This document shows, piece after piece, positions 17,701 through 26,015 of a stretch of 64,000 nucleotides of DNA. The translations under genes and the position numbers were made by a program. The DNA comes from Desulfatibacillum aliphaticivorans DSM 15576. Its GTDB lineage: Bacteria > Desulfobacterota > Desulfobacteria > Desulfobacterales > Desulfatibacillaceae. The notes under the pieces were generated by a model. That model was not told where the DNA came from. It saw only the letters and a program-made list of their open reading frames with translations, and searched no databases. The DNA lies in assembly GCF_000429905.1 (NCBI RefSeq), contig NZ_AUCT01000003.1:124001-188000 (forward strand), read 5' to 3'. Position 1 is the stretch's first letter; each line of letters begins with the position of its first letter.

Positions 17701-17930
17701 CGTCCGTTGGATATGCCAGGATTCCATTATCGAGAAAGGTCGCACCTACTGCGCTAACGCGCCCAGGCAAGATACTGCTTTGCCTGGGCCACCCAACATT
17801 GGCAACGGCTTTCAGTTGCTCGGGCGGCGCTGGCAGCGTCGTACGCCGCCGTGCTGCAAAGCGACAGTAGGCGCGGCCGGGTCAGGTTGTTTTAATTGGG
17901 GATGGCCGGCGGGCGGATGGCAAAGGGAGA
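17701..17930. repeat. Module-X-like repeat with CCCAGGCA hairpin
   Basis: Contains a 7-8 bp hairpin GCCCAGGCA/TGCCTGGGC around GATACTGCT (17761-17789), preceded by GGTCGCACCTACTGCGCTAA and followed by AGGCGCGGCCGGG and GGCCGGCGGGCG. Its left half matches the reverse complement of 24843-24950, and its right half matches parts of 45181-45540 and 50404-50760. It abuts the 3' end of the next leftward gene. Confidence 0.7.
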
Positions 17931-17939
17931 CTCTGCAGT

Positions 17940-18407
17940 CTATAAAATGGGCTGCTCCTGCGGCAGGCCCTGCTGAGAACTCCGAATCTTTCTTTCAGCA
18001 AGGGTTCCCCTGACTCCATTCATTGCCAGGACTACGGCCAATATTTTTAAAAGAAACAAATCGGAGCCGGAATCCATGATTGTGAGGATAACCTCGCAGA
18101 CCATATAGATCAGAATCAGAATGGCGCTTATGAAGCAATTTTCTTTCCATACTCTCCAGGTGAGGAAGCCAGGTATCACGATTATATAAACAAAGAGGCG
18201 GAACAGGATAAACTGCAGGACAATGCTCTCAATGTTGGCGGCTGGAATCTCTAAAGTAGACGAATTAATAAACAGGATGAAACAAAACGACAGCGTTATC
18301 CACAACCCGGCCCAGGCCCCTTGATCAACGGCCTTCTTTCTTTGTGTCGGATCGCTTGTGTCCGGCCAAAACCATTTATACTCTTTTGAGGCATCTTCTT
18401 TTCCCAT
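17940..18407 (-). CDS. Hypothetical four-helix membrane protein
   Basis: 155 residues with about four hydrophobic segments (GLWITLSFCFILFINS, VLQFILFRLFVYIIVIPG, CFISAILILIYMVCEVIL, LLKILAVVLAMN) and a polar Lys/Asp-rich N-terminus. ATG 18407 follows AAGGTG at suitable spacing. I do not recognise a family. Its last codons border a dispersed repeat. It lies downstream of meaB on the same strand, 74 bases after its stop, so it may be transcribed from the mutase operon, but nothing links it to that pathway. Confidence 0.65.
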   Translation of the reverse strand: MGKEDASKEYKWFWPDTSDPTQRKKAVDQGAWAGLWITLSFCFILFINSSTLEIPAANIESIVLQFILFRLFVYIIVIPGFLTWRVWKENCFISAILILIYMVCEVILTIMDSGSDLFLLKILAVVLAMNGVRGTLAERKIRSSQQGLPQEQPIL

Positions 18408-18481
18408 GTGGTTTTACACCTTTTTTAATGCCGTCGATTTTAGCCGCCATAGGACAAAACAAACAGGGATGACTCCAATCC

Positions 18482-19624
18482 TCATGAATTGGCTTTACGA
18501 TGGTTCTCGTATTCCTGCACCAGCTTTTGCACGGCCTGGGTGGGGGAGAGGTTTCCTTCCACCACGTCGGATTCAATGCCGGGAATCATGGCTTTCACCG
18601 TGGGATTACCATAGAAGGCCGTCCTCAGATAATCGTCCACCATGGAGTGGACCCACCGGACCGTCTGGGCGTTGCGGCGGCTTTGAAACACGCCGGAGGC
18701 CATGGTATTGGCCTTGAAATCCTCCACGGTTTTCCACACGTCGGGGATTTTATCGCCGGTCAGGGAAGATGCGGTCAGCGCTTGCGTGGTCCAACCTTCC
18801 GTCGCTGGCAGCAGATAGTGGATGATGCGTTCAAATTCGGACCGGGCCATCTCGGCGCGCTGCTTGTTGTCGCCGTCGGCCTTGTTGATGAGGATGGCGT
18901 CGGCAAGCTCCATGATGCCTTTTTTCATGCCCTGGAGTTCGTCGCCCGCCCCTGCTATCAGCACCAGCAAGAAGAAATCCACCATGGACCGGACTTCGGT
19001 TTCGCTCTGGCCTACGCCCACGGTTTCCACCAAAATCACGTCGAACCCGGCGGCTTCGCAGATCAGCATGGTTTCGCGGCTTTTCCGGGTGACGCCGCCC
19101 AGGACTCCGCTGGACGGGCTGGGGCGGATGAAGGCGTTTTTGTTGCGGGATAGGTTTTGCATGCGGGTTTTATCGCCCAGGATGCTGCCCCGGGTGAGGG
19201 AGGACGAAGGGTCCACGGCCAGAACCGCCACCTTGTGGCCCCGGTCGCACAAAAGGGAGCCCAGGGCTTCGATAAAGGTGCTTTTACCCGCGCCCGGCAC
19301 GCCCGTAATGCCCACCCGGACGGAATTTCCGGTGTGGGGGATGAGTTCCTTGAGCATGCGCTGAGCCCGCTCCATGTGAGCGGGGACGTTGCTTTCCACC
19401 AGGGTGATGGCCCGGCCTAATACGGTCCTGTCCTGCGCCAGAACGCCTTGGACGAAATCCTGCACCCGCAGGTTTTTGCGGCGAACCACGGGCGCCGCGG
19501 CGGGTTTGGAGGAGGCGCCGGGCATGCCGTCGTGCCCGCCTTCCACGCCGTCTACAACCAGGGAAGCAAAGCCTTTGCCGTCACAATCTTGGGGCGCCCA
19601 TTCCGGGCGTTTGCCTGAACTCAT
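18482..19624 (-). CDS. meaB: Methylmalonyl-CoA mutase-associated GTPase MeaB (ArgK family)
   Basis: A 380-residue G3E-family GTPase that guards the B12 enzyme methylmalonyl-CoA mutase by gating cofactor loading and release. Walker A is GVPGAGKST (residues 108-116), followed by VLAVDPSSSLTRGSILGDK and the GTPase signature VETVGVGQSE. The guanine-specificity motif is LINKADG. ATG 19624 is chosen because GAGAG lies just upstream; an in-frame GTG two codons earlier is the alternative. An N-terminal extension of about 50 residues precedes the conserved domain. It follows mutB, as expected, after a hairpin that may lower its expression. Confidence 0.95.
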   Translation of the reverse strand: MSSGKRPEWAPQDCDGKGFASLVVDGVEGGHDGMPGASSKPAAAPVVRRKNLRVQDFVQGVLAQDRTVLGRAITLVESNVPAHMERAQRMLKELIPHTGNSVRVGITGVPGAGKSTFIEALGSLLCDRGHKVAVLAVDPSSSLTRGSILGDKTRMQNLSRNKNAFIRPSPSSGVLGGVTRKSRETMLICEAAGFDVILVETVGVGQSETEVRSMVDFFLLVLIAGAGDELQGMKKGIMELADAILINKADGDNKQRAEMARSEFERIIHYLLPATEGWTTQALTASSLTGDKIPDVWKTVEDFKANTMASGVFQSRRNAQTVRWVHSMVDDYLRTAFYGNPTVKAMIPGIESDVVEGNLSPTQAVQKLVQEYENHRKANS

Positions 19625-19643
19625 GCGCACTCTCTATGCAATG

Positions 19644-19680
19644 AAAAGGGGCGCAACCGGGTAAAACGGCCGCGCCCCTT
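19644..19680 (-). terminator. Terminator-like hairpin between mutB and meaB
   Basis: Stem AAGGGGCGC/GCGCCCCTT (arms 19646-19654 and 19672-19680) followed on the minus transcript by UUUU. It lies in the 76-base gap between mutB and meaB and probably works as a partial terminator, keeping the chaperone GTPase at lower levels than the mutase. Confidence 0.65.
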
Positions 19681-19700
19681 CCGGTTATTAGTAGACTGGA

Positions 19701-21878
19701 TTATTCAGCCAGCCGTTTGTTCAACTCCACCATGACCTTTTGGGCGGCCACGGGAATGACCGTGCCGGGGCCGAAAATCAGGGATGCTCCGTGCTCTCTG
19801 AGGAATTGGTAATCCTGAGCCGGGATAACCCCGCCCACGATGACCATAATATCCTCGCGGCCGTGTTTTTTCAACTCTTCAACCAATTTGGGCAAAAGGG
19901 TTTTATGACCGGCGGCCAGGCTGCTCATGCCAACAATGTGGACGTCGTTTTCCACAGCCTGGAGGGCTGCTTCCTCGGGCGTCTGGAACAGAGGCCCGAT
20001 GTCCACGTCAAAACCCAGGTCGGCGAAGGCCGTGGAAATGACCTTGGCGCCCCGGTCGTGCCCGTCCTGGCCCATCTTGGCGACCATGATGCGGGGACGG
20101 CGGCCTTCGGCCTCCTCGAATTCGTCCGTCATCTTACGGACGGCGGCCACTTCTTCCTCTTCGCCGAATTCCGTGCTGTATACGCCGGATACGCTGCGCG
20201 TCACTGCTTTATGCCTCCCGGTGACCTTCTCGATTGCATAGGAAATTTCGCCCAGGCTGGCCCGGACCCGTGCGGCCTTGACGGCCAGATCCAGCAGGTT
20301 GCCGTTTTCGGTTTCCGCAGCCTTGGTAATGGCTTCCAATGCCTGGGATACGGCGGCTTCGTCCCGGCCGTCCTTCAACTGAGCCAGACGTTTGAGCTGG
20401 GATTCGCGTACGGCCGTGTTGTCCACTTCCAGGACTTCCATGGGATCTTCCGTCTCGGGGCGATACTTGTTGACGCCCACGATGACTTCCTTTTTGGAGT
20501 CGATGCGCGCCTGTCTGCGGGCCGCCGCTTCTTCAATTCGCATTTTGGGAAGCCCGGTGTCAATGGCTTTCGCCATGCCGCCCAGGGATTCGATCTCGCA
20601 AATATGGCCCCAGGCGCGATCCACGATCTGGGAGGTGAGGCTTTCCAGATAGTAAGACCCGGCCCAGGGATCCACCACCTTGCAGATTTTGGTTTCGTCC
20701 TGGAGAAACAACTGGGTGTTCCTGGCGATCCGGGCCGAAAAATCCGTGGGCAGTGCGATGGCTTCGTCCAGGGAGTTGGTGTGCAGGCTCTGGGTATGGC
20801 CCAAAGCGGCGGACATGGCCTCGATGCAGGTCCTGCAGACGTTGTTGTACGGATCCTGTTCGGTAAGGCTCCAACCCGAGGTCTGGGTGTGGGTGCGCAA
20901 GGCCAGGCTCTTGGGATTCTTGGGATCAAAGCCCTTGATGAGCTTGGCCCAAATCAAACGGCCTGCACGGAGCTTGGCCACTTCCATGAAGTGGTTCATG
21001 CCCGTGCCCCAGAAAAAGGACAGGCGGGGCGCGAAGGTGTCCACGCTCATGCCCGCGGCCACGCCGGTTTTGACATACTGATAGCCGTCGGCCAGGGTAT
21101 AGCCCAGCTCGATGTCAGCCGTGGCGCCCGCTTCCTGCATATGGTAGCCCGAGATGCTGATGCTGTTGAACTTGGGCATGTTCTGGCTGGTGAACTCAAA
21201 GATGTCCGCGATGATCTTCATGGAAGGCGTGGGCGGATAAATATAGGTGTTCCGCACCATGTATTCCTTGAGGATGTCGTTCTGGATGGTTCCCGTAAGC
21301 TGCTCGTGGGATACGCCCTGCTCTTCGGCGGCCACGATATAATAGGCCAGGATGGGCAGAACTGCGCCGTTCATGGTCATGGACACGGACATCTGGTCCA
21401 GCGGAATGCCGTCAAACAGGATTTTCATGTCCAGGATGGAGTCCACAGCCACGCCGGCCTTGCCCACGTCGCCCACCACGCGTTCGTGGTCCGAGTCATA
21501 GCCGCGATGGGTGGCCAGGTCGAATGCAATGGACAGGCCCTTCTGGCCCATGGCCAGGTTGCGGCGGTAAAATGCGTTGGATTCCTCAGCCGTGGAAAAG
21601 CCCGCGTACTGACGGACGGTCCAGGGCCTGGTGACGAACATGGTGGGGTAAGGCCCGCGAAGATAAGGCGGAATGCCGGACACAAATCCGGTGTGCTCCA
21701 GATCGGCGACGTCTTCCCCTGTATACAGGGCCTTGACCGGAATCTGCTCGTTGGTCATCCATTCAAAATCTATAGCGTCGGCGGCAGCCTGATCCAGGGC
21801 TGCCTTCCATTCGGCCAGTCCCGCCTTGGATTTGGGCGGGTTGTAAGCCATGGCAGTAAAATCAGGTGTCTTATTCAT
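19701..21878 (-). CDS. mutB: Methylmalonyl-CoA mutase, large (catalytic, B12-binding) subunit
   Basis: A 725-residue catalytic subunit that interconverts (R)-methylmalonyl-CoA and succinyl-CoA with adenosylcobalamin. The CoA-binding TIM barrel holds FVTRPWTVRQYAGFSTAEESN, LSIAFDLATHRGYDSDHERV and SISGYHMQEAGA. The C-terminal B12 domain has the base-off ligand motif DGHDRG, with His607 and the following GAKVI. Length and motifs fit the large subunit of the bacterial heterodimer. Its start overlaps the end of mutA by 8 bases, giving translational coupling. In alkane or fatty-acid degraders the enzyme serves propionate metabolism and may serve carbon-skeleton rearrangement after fumarate addition; the latter is inference. 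Confidence 0.97.
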   Translation of the reverse strand: MNKTPDFTAMAYNPPKSKAGLAEWKAALDQAAADAIDFEWMTNEQIPVKALYTGEDVADLEHTGFVSGIPPYLRGPYPTMFVTRPWTVRQYAGFSTAEESNAFYRRNLAMGQKGLSIAFDLATHRGYDSDHERVVGDVGKAGVAVDSILDMKILFDGIPLDQMSVSMTMNGAVLPILAYYIVAAEEQGVSHEQLTGTIQNDILKEYMVRNTYIYPPTPSMKIIADIFEFTSQNMPKFNSISISGYHMQEAGATADIELGYTLADGYQYVKTGVAAGMSVDTFAPRLSFFWGTGMNHFMEVAKLRAGRLIWAKLIKGFDPKNPKSLALRTHTQTSGWSLTEQDPYNNVCRTCIEAMSAALGHTQSLHTNSLDEAIALPTDFSARIARNTQLFLQDETKICKVVDPWAGSYYLESLTSQIVDRAWGHICEIESLGGMAKAIDTGLPKMRIEEAAARRQARIDSKKEVIVGVNKYRPETEDPMEVLEVDNTAVRESQLKRLAQLKDGRDEAAVSQALEAITKAAETENGNLLDLAVKAARVRASLGEISYAIEKVTGRHKAVTRSVSGVYSTEFGEEEEVAAVRKMTDEFEEAEGRRPRIMVAKMGQDGHDRGAKVISTAFADLGFDVDIGPLFQTPEEAALQAVENDVHIVGMSSLAAGHKTLLPKLVEELKKHGREDIMVIVGGVIPAQDYQFLREHGASLIFGPGTVIPVAAQKVMVELNKRLAE

Positions 21879-24045
21879 GAGTCAGTCCGCTCCGTTTTTG
21901 AAGGTTTAACAGCAGGGTGTAGCAATCAGCCCCCATGAAGATGTAATCGTCCATGCCTGCGTCCCTGTAGGATTGCTCCAGGTCCTTGGCGGGCTTGCCG
22001 GCAAGGAGCACAAAGGCGTCGGAGACTTTTTCCTTGAGCAGCTTGGCCAGGGGCGGTACGATTTCGGGATAGGCTTTATCCGTGGAGCAGATAATGGCGA
22101 TATTCGCGCCGGAATCGACGAACGCCTGGGCGCAGTCTTCGGGAGTCTGGAATCCGGTGTTTTCCACCATTTCAAACCCGCCGGGCTGAAAAAATCCGCC
22201 GGAGAAGTCGGCCCGGGCCTTGTGCTGCGGAACGGGGCCCATGTTGGCCAAAAAAATCTTGACCCGTTCGCCGGTTTCCTTCACATGCTTGTCCATGGCG
22301 GCGCGAAGGCTTTCAAAAGGCTCCGAGCCCCGGTGGATGGCCAAGGGCGTCACGCTTCCGGAACCGGCTTCCATGGCTCCAAAGATGGCGCTCAGGCTGG
22401 CGCCAGCCTGGGCTGCGGCCACGGCTTTGTCCATGGTTTCGGGCGCCGCCGGGCTGTCTTTCATGGCCTCTTCCAGGGCTTTCAGCATGTCGCCGCCGTT
22501 TCCGGCCGCCTTGCAGAATTCCTCCACCTGGGCCGCCCTTTTGGATTGCAGCGCGGCATGATCCACCGCCGGGACTTCCAGGGGCTTTTCCGCCAGGTTG
22601 GCGTACATGTTGGTTCCCACAAAGACATCTTTGCGCTTTTTGATGTTCTTGGCCTTTTGCTCGGCCACATCCACGCACATGCTTTGAGGCAGGCCTTGCT
22701 CCAGGGCTTTGGCCATGCCGCCGGCCTTTTCGATTTCCTGAAAAATTCCCCAGGCTTTTTCGGCCACCGTATTCGTGAGGGTTTCCACATACCAGGAGCC
22801 GCCCGAAGGATCCACGGGTTGGGTGAACCGGCTTTCCTCCTGCAAGACGATCTGCAAGTTGCGGGACACCCTGCGAGAGAACTCGTTGGGCTGACGGGCG
22901 ACTTCGTCAAAAGGCGCCACGTAAATCATGTCCGCGCCGCCCATGGCGGCTGCAAAGCATTCGGTGGTGTTTCTCAGCATGTTCACGTAAGGATCGCACA
23001 GGGTCTTGGTCCAGGCCGAGGTGCGGGCGAACATAAACAGCTTTTGCGATTCTTCATTGCCGCCGAAAGCGTCGGCGATCTGGGTCCAAAGAATGCGCGC
23101 CGCCCTGAGCTTGGCGATTTCCATGAAAAAATGACCGCCCACGGAAAAGGAGAAGCAAACCTTGGGAGCGATTACGTCGAATTCCACCCCGCGGTCCTGC
23201 ATGGCCCTGATGTATTCCACGGCCGTGGCCACGGCGAAAGCCAGTTCCTGAGTGGCGCTGGCGCCCGCGTCATGATAGGGCGAGCCGCTGGCGATGATGG
23301 TCCGCACATGGCGGGCGTTGGACTTGGCCCACATGAGCAAAGCGGTCATGGAGTCGTAAGCCGCATTCAATGAAATGGGGATGGCGCCCTTGGCGGCCAA
23401 TTCCCCCAGAGGATCGGCGCCGACGCATCCGGCCAGGCTGGCGGCGAACTTGCCGCTCACCAACTGCCCGGCGGCCATGAGGCTGGCGATGGGAAGAGCC
23501 GTGGCCCCTGCATTGACGAACATGGGAATGTTGGCGGTGTCCACTCCGGCCAGGGCCTTGGCGAAATCGCCCGCACAGGCCGCGGAAAGGCCCATGGCCC
23601 CCACGTCTTCCGCCTTGGCCTGCCCCGGATCCTGACCCAGCTTGACTGCAGGGTCCAAAACCACCTGCAGGCCGGTCTGGCCCCTTTCCAGATCATGCAC
23701 CGCCGCCTTGTTGAACTCCTCAGGCATGGAGCACGAAATAGCCTGGCAAATATTCCAGGGATTGATAAGGAAGCCGTCCGCCTTGGTTCCGCGCACAAAA
23801 GGGGCGCTTCCCGGCATGGTGTCAATGTGCGGCAAATCCTTGATTTCATGCTGCCAGTACATGGGCTGAAGATCAATGTCCTCATAGGTTTTGGTGATGA
23901 CCTTCTTTTCAAAGGGCGCGCCTTTGAGGCTGGCCACCGCCGCATCGTACCATTCCTGATAGCTGGGGAAGGAAAACTCGGAAAAGAGCTTCTCTCCTTC
24001 ACCCCTCGGGGTTAGGGTCGGTGCATTGTTTGACATGGTAGACAT
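21871..24045 (-). CDS. mutA: Methylmalonyl-CoA mutase, small subunit
   Basis: A 724-residue partner subunit of MutB. It has the same barrel-plus-B12-fold layout, but the cobalamin ligand motif is replaced (HKARADFSGGFFQPGGFE), as is standard for the non-catalytic subunit. FVRGTKADGFLINPWNICQ and SGSPYHDAGASATQELAF match the family. Two starts are possible: ATG 24045, with GGAG very close upstream, and ATG 24036, with better spacing. It is the first gene of the mutA-mutB-meaB operon. No propionyl-CoA carboxylase or epimerase gene is present nearby. Confidence 0.95.
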   Translation of the reverse strand: MSTMSNNAPTLTPRGEGEKLFSEFSFPSYQEWYDAAVASLKGAPFEKKVITKTYEDIDLQPMYWQHEIKDLPHIDTMPGSAPFVRGTKADGFLINPWNICQAISCSMPEEFNKAAVHDLERGQTGLQVVLDPAVKLGQDPGQAKAEDVGAMGLSAACAGDFAKALAGVDTANIPMFVNAGATALPIASLMAAGQLVSGKFAASLAGCVGADPLGELAAKGAIPISLNAAYDSMTALLMWAKSNARHVRTIIASGSPYHDAGASATQELAFAVATAVEYIRAMQDRGVEFDVIAPKVCFSFSVGGHFFMEIAKLRAARILWTQIADAFGGNEESQKLFMFARTSAWTKTLCDPYVNMLRNTTECFAAAMGGADMIYVAPFDEVARQPNEFSRRVSRNLQIVLQEESRFTQPVDPSGGSWYVETLTNTVAEKAWGIFQEIEKAGGMAKALEQGLPQSMCVDVAEQKAKNIKKRKDVFVGTNMYANLAEKPLEVPAVDHAALQSKRAAQVEEFCKAAGNGGDMLKALEEAMKDSPAAPETMDKAVAAAQAGASLSAIFGAMEAGSGSVTPLAIHRGSEPFESLRAAMDKHVKETGERVKIFLANMGPVPQHKARADFSGGFFQPGGFEMVENTGFQTPEDCAQAFVDSGANIAIICSTDKAYPEIVPPLAKLLKEKVSDAFVLLAGKPAKDLEQSYRDAGMDDYIFMGADCYTLLLNLQKRSGLTHE

Positions 24046-24101
24046 CCGCTCCGTTGGTTATGGGTAAAAATAAAAAAAGGGCCGCCCCTGAACAAAATTT
24101 A

Positions 24102-24138
24102 TTCCAATCGATCAATTTTATGGTCGAACGGATTGGAA
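24102..24138. promoter_or_regulatory. Inverted repeat upstream of mutA, candidate operator
   Basis: TTCCAATC (24102-24109) faces GATTGGAA (24131-24138) across 21 AT-rich bases, about 60-95 bases upstream of the mutA start. This is where a dimeric repressor would act on the mut operon. The rest of 24046-24404 holds no gene. Confidence 0.4.
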
Positions 24139-24404
24139 CCAGGAGCGCGTCTCGCATCGCCAGGCAAAAAAAAATCAGGCCGCGCCCAAGCCATGAAAGT
24201 AAAAAGAACCAAGCAGCTTTCTATTATTTTCAAGAACTTGTAATTCTGCGCCGCATAGCGCGCCGGTTTTTTCCATCATGTTATTCCAGCGCTTGATGTA
24301 AATTTATCATAGCCCGAATAAATATGCCATATTTTTTTATAAAAGGAAAAGGGGGAATCGCCTGAAAATGGGCATTTTTTGAAGGGGGAATGGCAGAGGG
24401 ACTC

Positions 24405-24431
24405 CCTCCGGCCCAAGAGCCGGGCCGGAGG
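24405..24431 (-). terminator. GC-rich hairpin after the FmdB-like gene
   Basis: Perfect 10-bp stem CCTCCGGCCC/GGGCCGGAGG with a 7-base loop, about 45 bases past the stop of the zinc-ribbon gene. There is no immediate U-tract, so it is either a weak terminator or a transcript-stabilising hairpin. Confidence 0.5.
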
Positions 24432-24476
24432 AGGCTGAAAGCGAAGCGCGGCGGACCGCCGCACGAACTATGGGCC

Positions 24477-24671
24477 TCAGGAAAAGCCGCCGGGAGGCCC
24501 GCATGAGGACTTTGCAAAGGAACCGCCCCGCCGGCTGGAAAAGCAGGACATAAGGCGTTCGGTTTCCTTGGCGCCGCATTTGGGGCATGGGGGAGTTTCC
24601 TTGTCGGACATTCCCACGATTTCCTCAAAATCCCGGCCGCATTTTTTGCAGTTGAATTCGTAAATGGGCAT
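24477..24671 (-). CDS. FmdB-family zinc-ribbon protein
   Basis: 64 residues from ATG 24671, chosen because GGAGGAAG stands right before it; an ATG nine codons upstream lacks one. MPIYEFNCKKCG with a second CPKC (Cys8, Cys11, Cys29, Cys32) is the FmdB/CxxC_CXXC_SSSS regulatory zinc ribbon. The C-terminal tail is Ser/Gly-rich and ends in GPPGGFS. Members were named from formamidase and methylotrophy regulators and probably bind nucleic acid or partner proteins through zinc. The target is unknown. It appears monocistronic. Confidence 0.9.
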   Translation of the reverse strand: MPIYEFNCKKCGRDFEEIVGMSDKETPPCPKCGAKETERLMSCFSSRRGGSFAKSSCGPPGGFS

Positions 24672-24842
24672 AACTTCCTCCGTTTGATGAATTGCCATCC
24701 TTAATAAAAATAAGGCAAAGAATAAGGGACGTCAATACTTGGAGGAAAGAGGAGTGGGCGCCGCTGGGATATAAGCCCATGACATTGCATGTTTGAGCTG
24801 GTTTGGAGGTATCCACCGCCGCAGAAATTTATCCGCCATTGA

Positions 24843-24950
24843 TGTTGGGCGCCCCAGGCAGAGCAGTATCCTGCCTGGGCGCGTTAGCGCAGCAGGTGCG
24901 ACCTTGTTTGACAATAGAATCATGGCATCTCCAACGGCCAAAGGCTCCAT
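24843..24950. repeat. Module-X-like repeat, inverted copy
   Basis: Contains CCCAGGCAGAGCAGTATCCT closed by TGCCTGGGC, then GCGTTAGCGCAGCAGGTGCG. Reverse-complemented, it aligns with 17692-17800 in hairpin and flanks, including the segment matching CCGTTGGATATGCCAGGATT. It lies in the gene-free stretch 24672-25290. Confidence 0.7.
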
Positions 24951-25099
24951 CCAAAACCAAACAAAAAGCACGAATTCAGCCAAGTCCACCCGTCGGCCGA
25001 CCTTTCCTGACTTTGACAATCTTTCCGGCCGCGTGAAAAGAAAGCAGGGCAAGCCCTGAAGTTACATTGCCTCTTTAAAACCGTGATGGCTAAATTCGG

Positions 25100-25186
25100 T
25101 GTGTAGCGACAGGCCCCCGGGGCCTGTCCTTGAACGCGCTTTGCGCGTTCCATAGGCGCCCACAGGGGGGCGCAACTACATTGCAT
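25100..25186. repeat. Module-Y repeat (GCGCCCACAGGGGGGCGC type)
   Basis: Reads GTGTAGCGACAGGCCCC, then GCGCTTTGCGCGTTCC, then AGGCGCCCACAGGGGGGCGC and AACTACATTGC. The same order occurs in tandem at 36651-36851, with diverged forms at 44985 and 50761. The short unit AGCAGGGCAAGCCCTG just before it (25042) also recurs at 44929. Confidence 0.75.
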
Positions 25187-25290
25187 ATTAATCTGTAAGT
25201 TTGTATTCTTCGTCTGCGGCAGGGATTTCCCCGCCCAGAAGGACGCGGAGATACGGTAGTTGGGAGGCGGTGGAGGGCCCGATTTGCCGC

Positions 25291-25998
25291 CTAAATCACG
25301 GCCAGGACCATGGTGGCGTCGTCCGTGCTGCCGTCGTCGCGGACGTGTTTGAGGATGGCCTGGGCTTTGTGCTCCAGGCTTTCCGGGCCGGACAGGATGG
25401 CTGTCAGGGCCTTGGGGGTGATGTGATCGTGCACGCCGTCGGTGGTGAGCATGAACAAGGCGCCGGGGCTGAACTCCAAGGCGCCGGTCACGGGCTCGCA
25501 GTCCCCTGCTCCCACACACTGGTCCAGGAGCCGAAGCCCGGGATGCCTGCGGGCCTCTTCCGCCGTGATTTCGCCTTCGTCGTATAAAAACCAGGCCATG
25601 TTCTGGTCCTTGGTGACATAGCGCAGCCTGCCGTTTTCAAACAGCACCAGGCGGCTGTCCCCCACGTGAACCCATTGGGCGGAGGAGCCTCGCACCACAA
25701 CGGCGGTCAGGGTGGCCCCCATGTCCTCAAAGCACGCATCCTCCGACGCCTTGCAAAAGATGGCCTGATCGGTCTGCTGCACCAGTTTTTCCATAATCCC
25801 GCCGGCTGTAAGATCATGATCCGGCATGGCGTCCAGGCCGTCCATGATCATTTGCGCGGCGATGCCTCCGCCGGCCGAGGAGCCCATGCCGTCGGCAATG
25901 GCCAGAAGCACGGCGCCGTCCGGGGTTTCCTTGACAAGGCGCCGGTCCTGGTTTTCGTTCCGTTTCAGGCCCATGTCGGATAAGGCGAATGATTCCAC
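25291..25998 (-). CDS. PP2C-family serine/threonine phosphatase
   Basis: A 235-residue cytosolic phosphatase. The metal-binding aspartates sit in the usual motifs NENQDR (about 14-19), ADGMGSSAGGG (35-45), TTDGVHD (about 183-189) and STDDATM (about 222-228). It starts at GTG 25998 with AAGGA upstream. It lies 17 bases downstream of a serine/threonine kinase gene, the usual PrkC/PrpC-like pairing in which the phosphatase reverses the kinase. Substrates are unknown. Confidence 0.93.
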   Translation of the reverse strand: MESFALSDMGLKRNENQDRRLVKETPDGAVLLAIADGMGSSAGGGIAAQMIMDGLDAMPDHDLTAGGIMEKLVQQTDQAIFCKASEDACFEDMGATLTAVVVRGSSAQWVHVGDSRLVLFENGRLRYVTKDQNMAWFLYDEGEITAEEARRHPGLRLLDQCVGAGDCEPVTGALEFSPGALFMLTTDGVHDHITPKALTAILSGPESLEHKAQAILKHVRDDGSTDDATMVLAVI

Positions 25999-26015
25999 GT
26001 ATTGTATTCCTTTTT

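Noticed and set aside
19740..21938. 732-codon frame antisense to mutB
   Set aside because: Shadow of the mutase gene: Gly/His/Val-rich, with no start signals. mutB is unambiguous.
24672..25290. CRISPR-like array because of repeated GC-rich units
   Set aside because: Only single copies of each module are present, with no regular repeat-spacer period and no cas genes.
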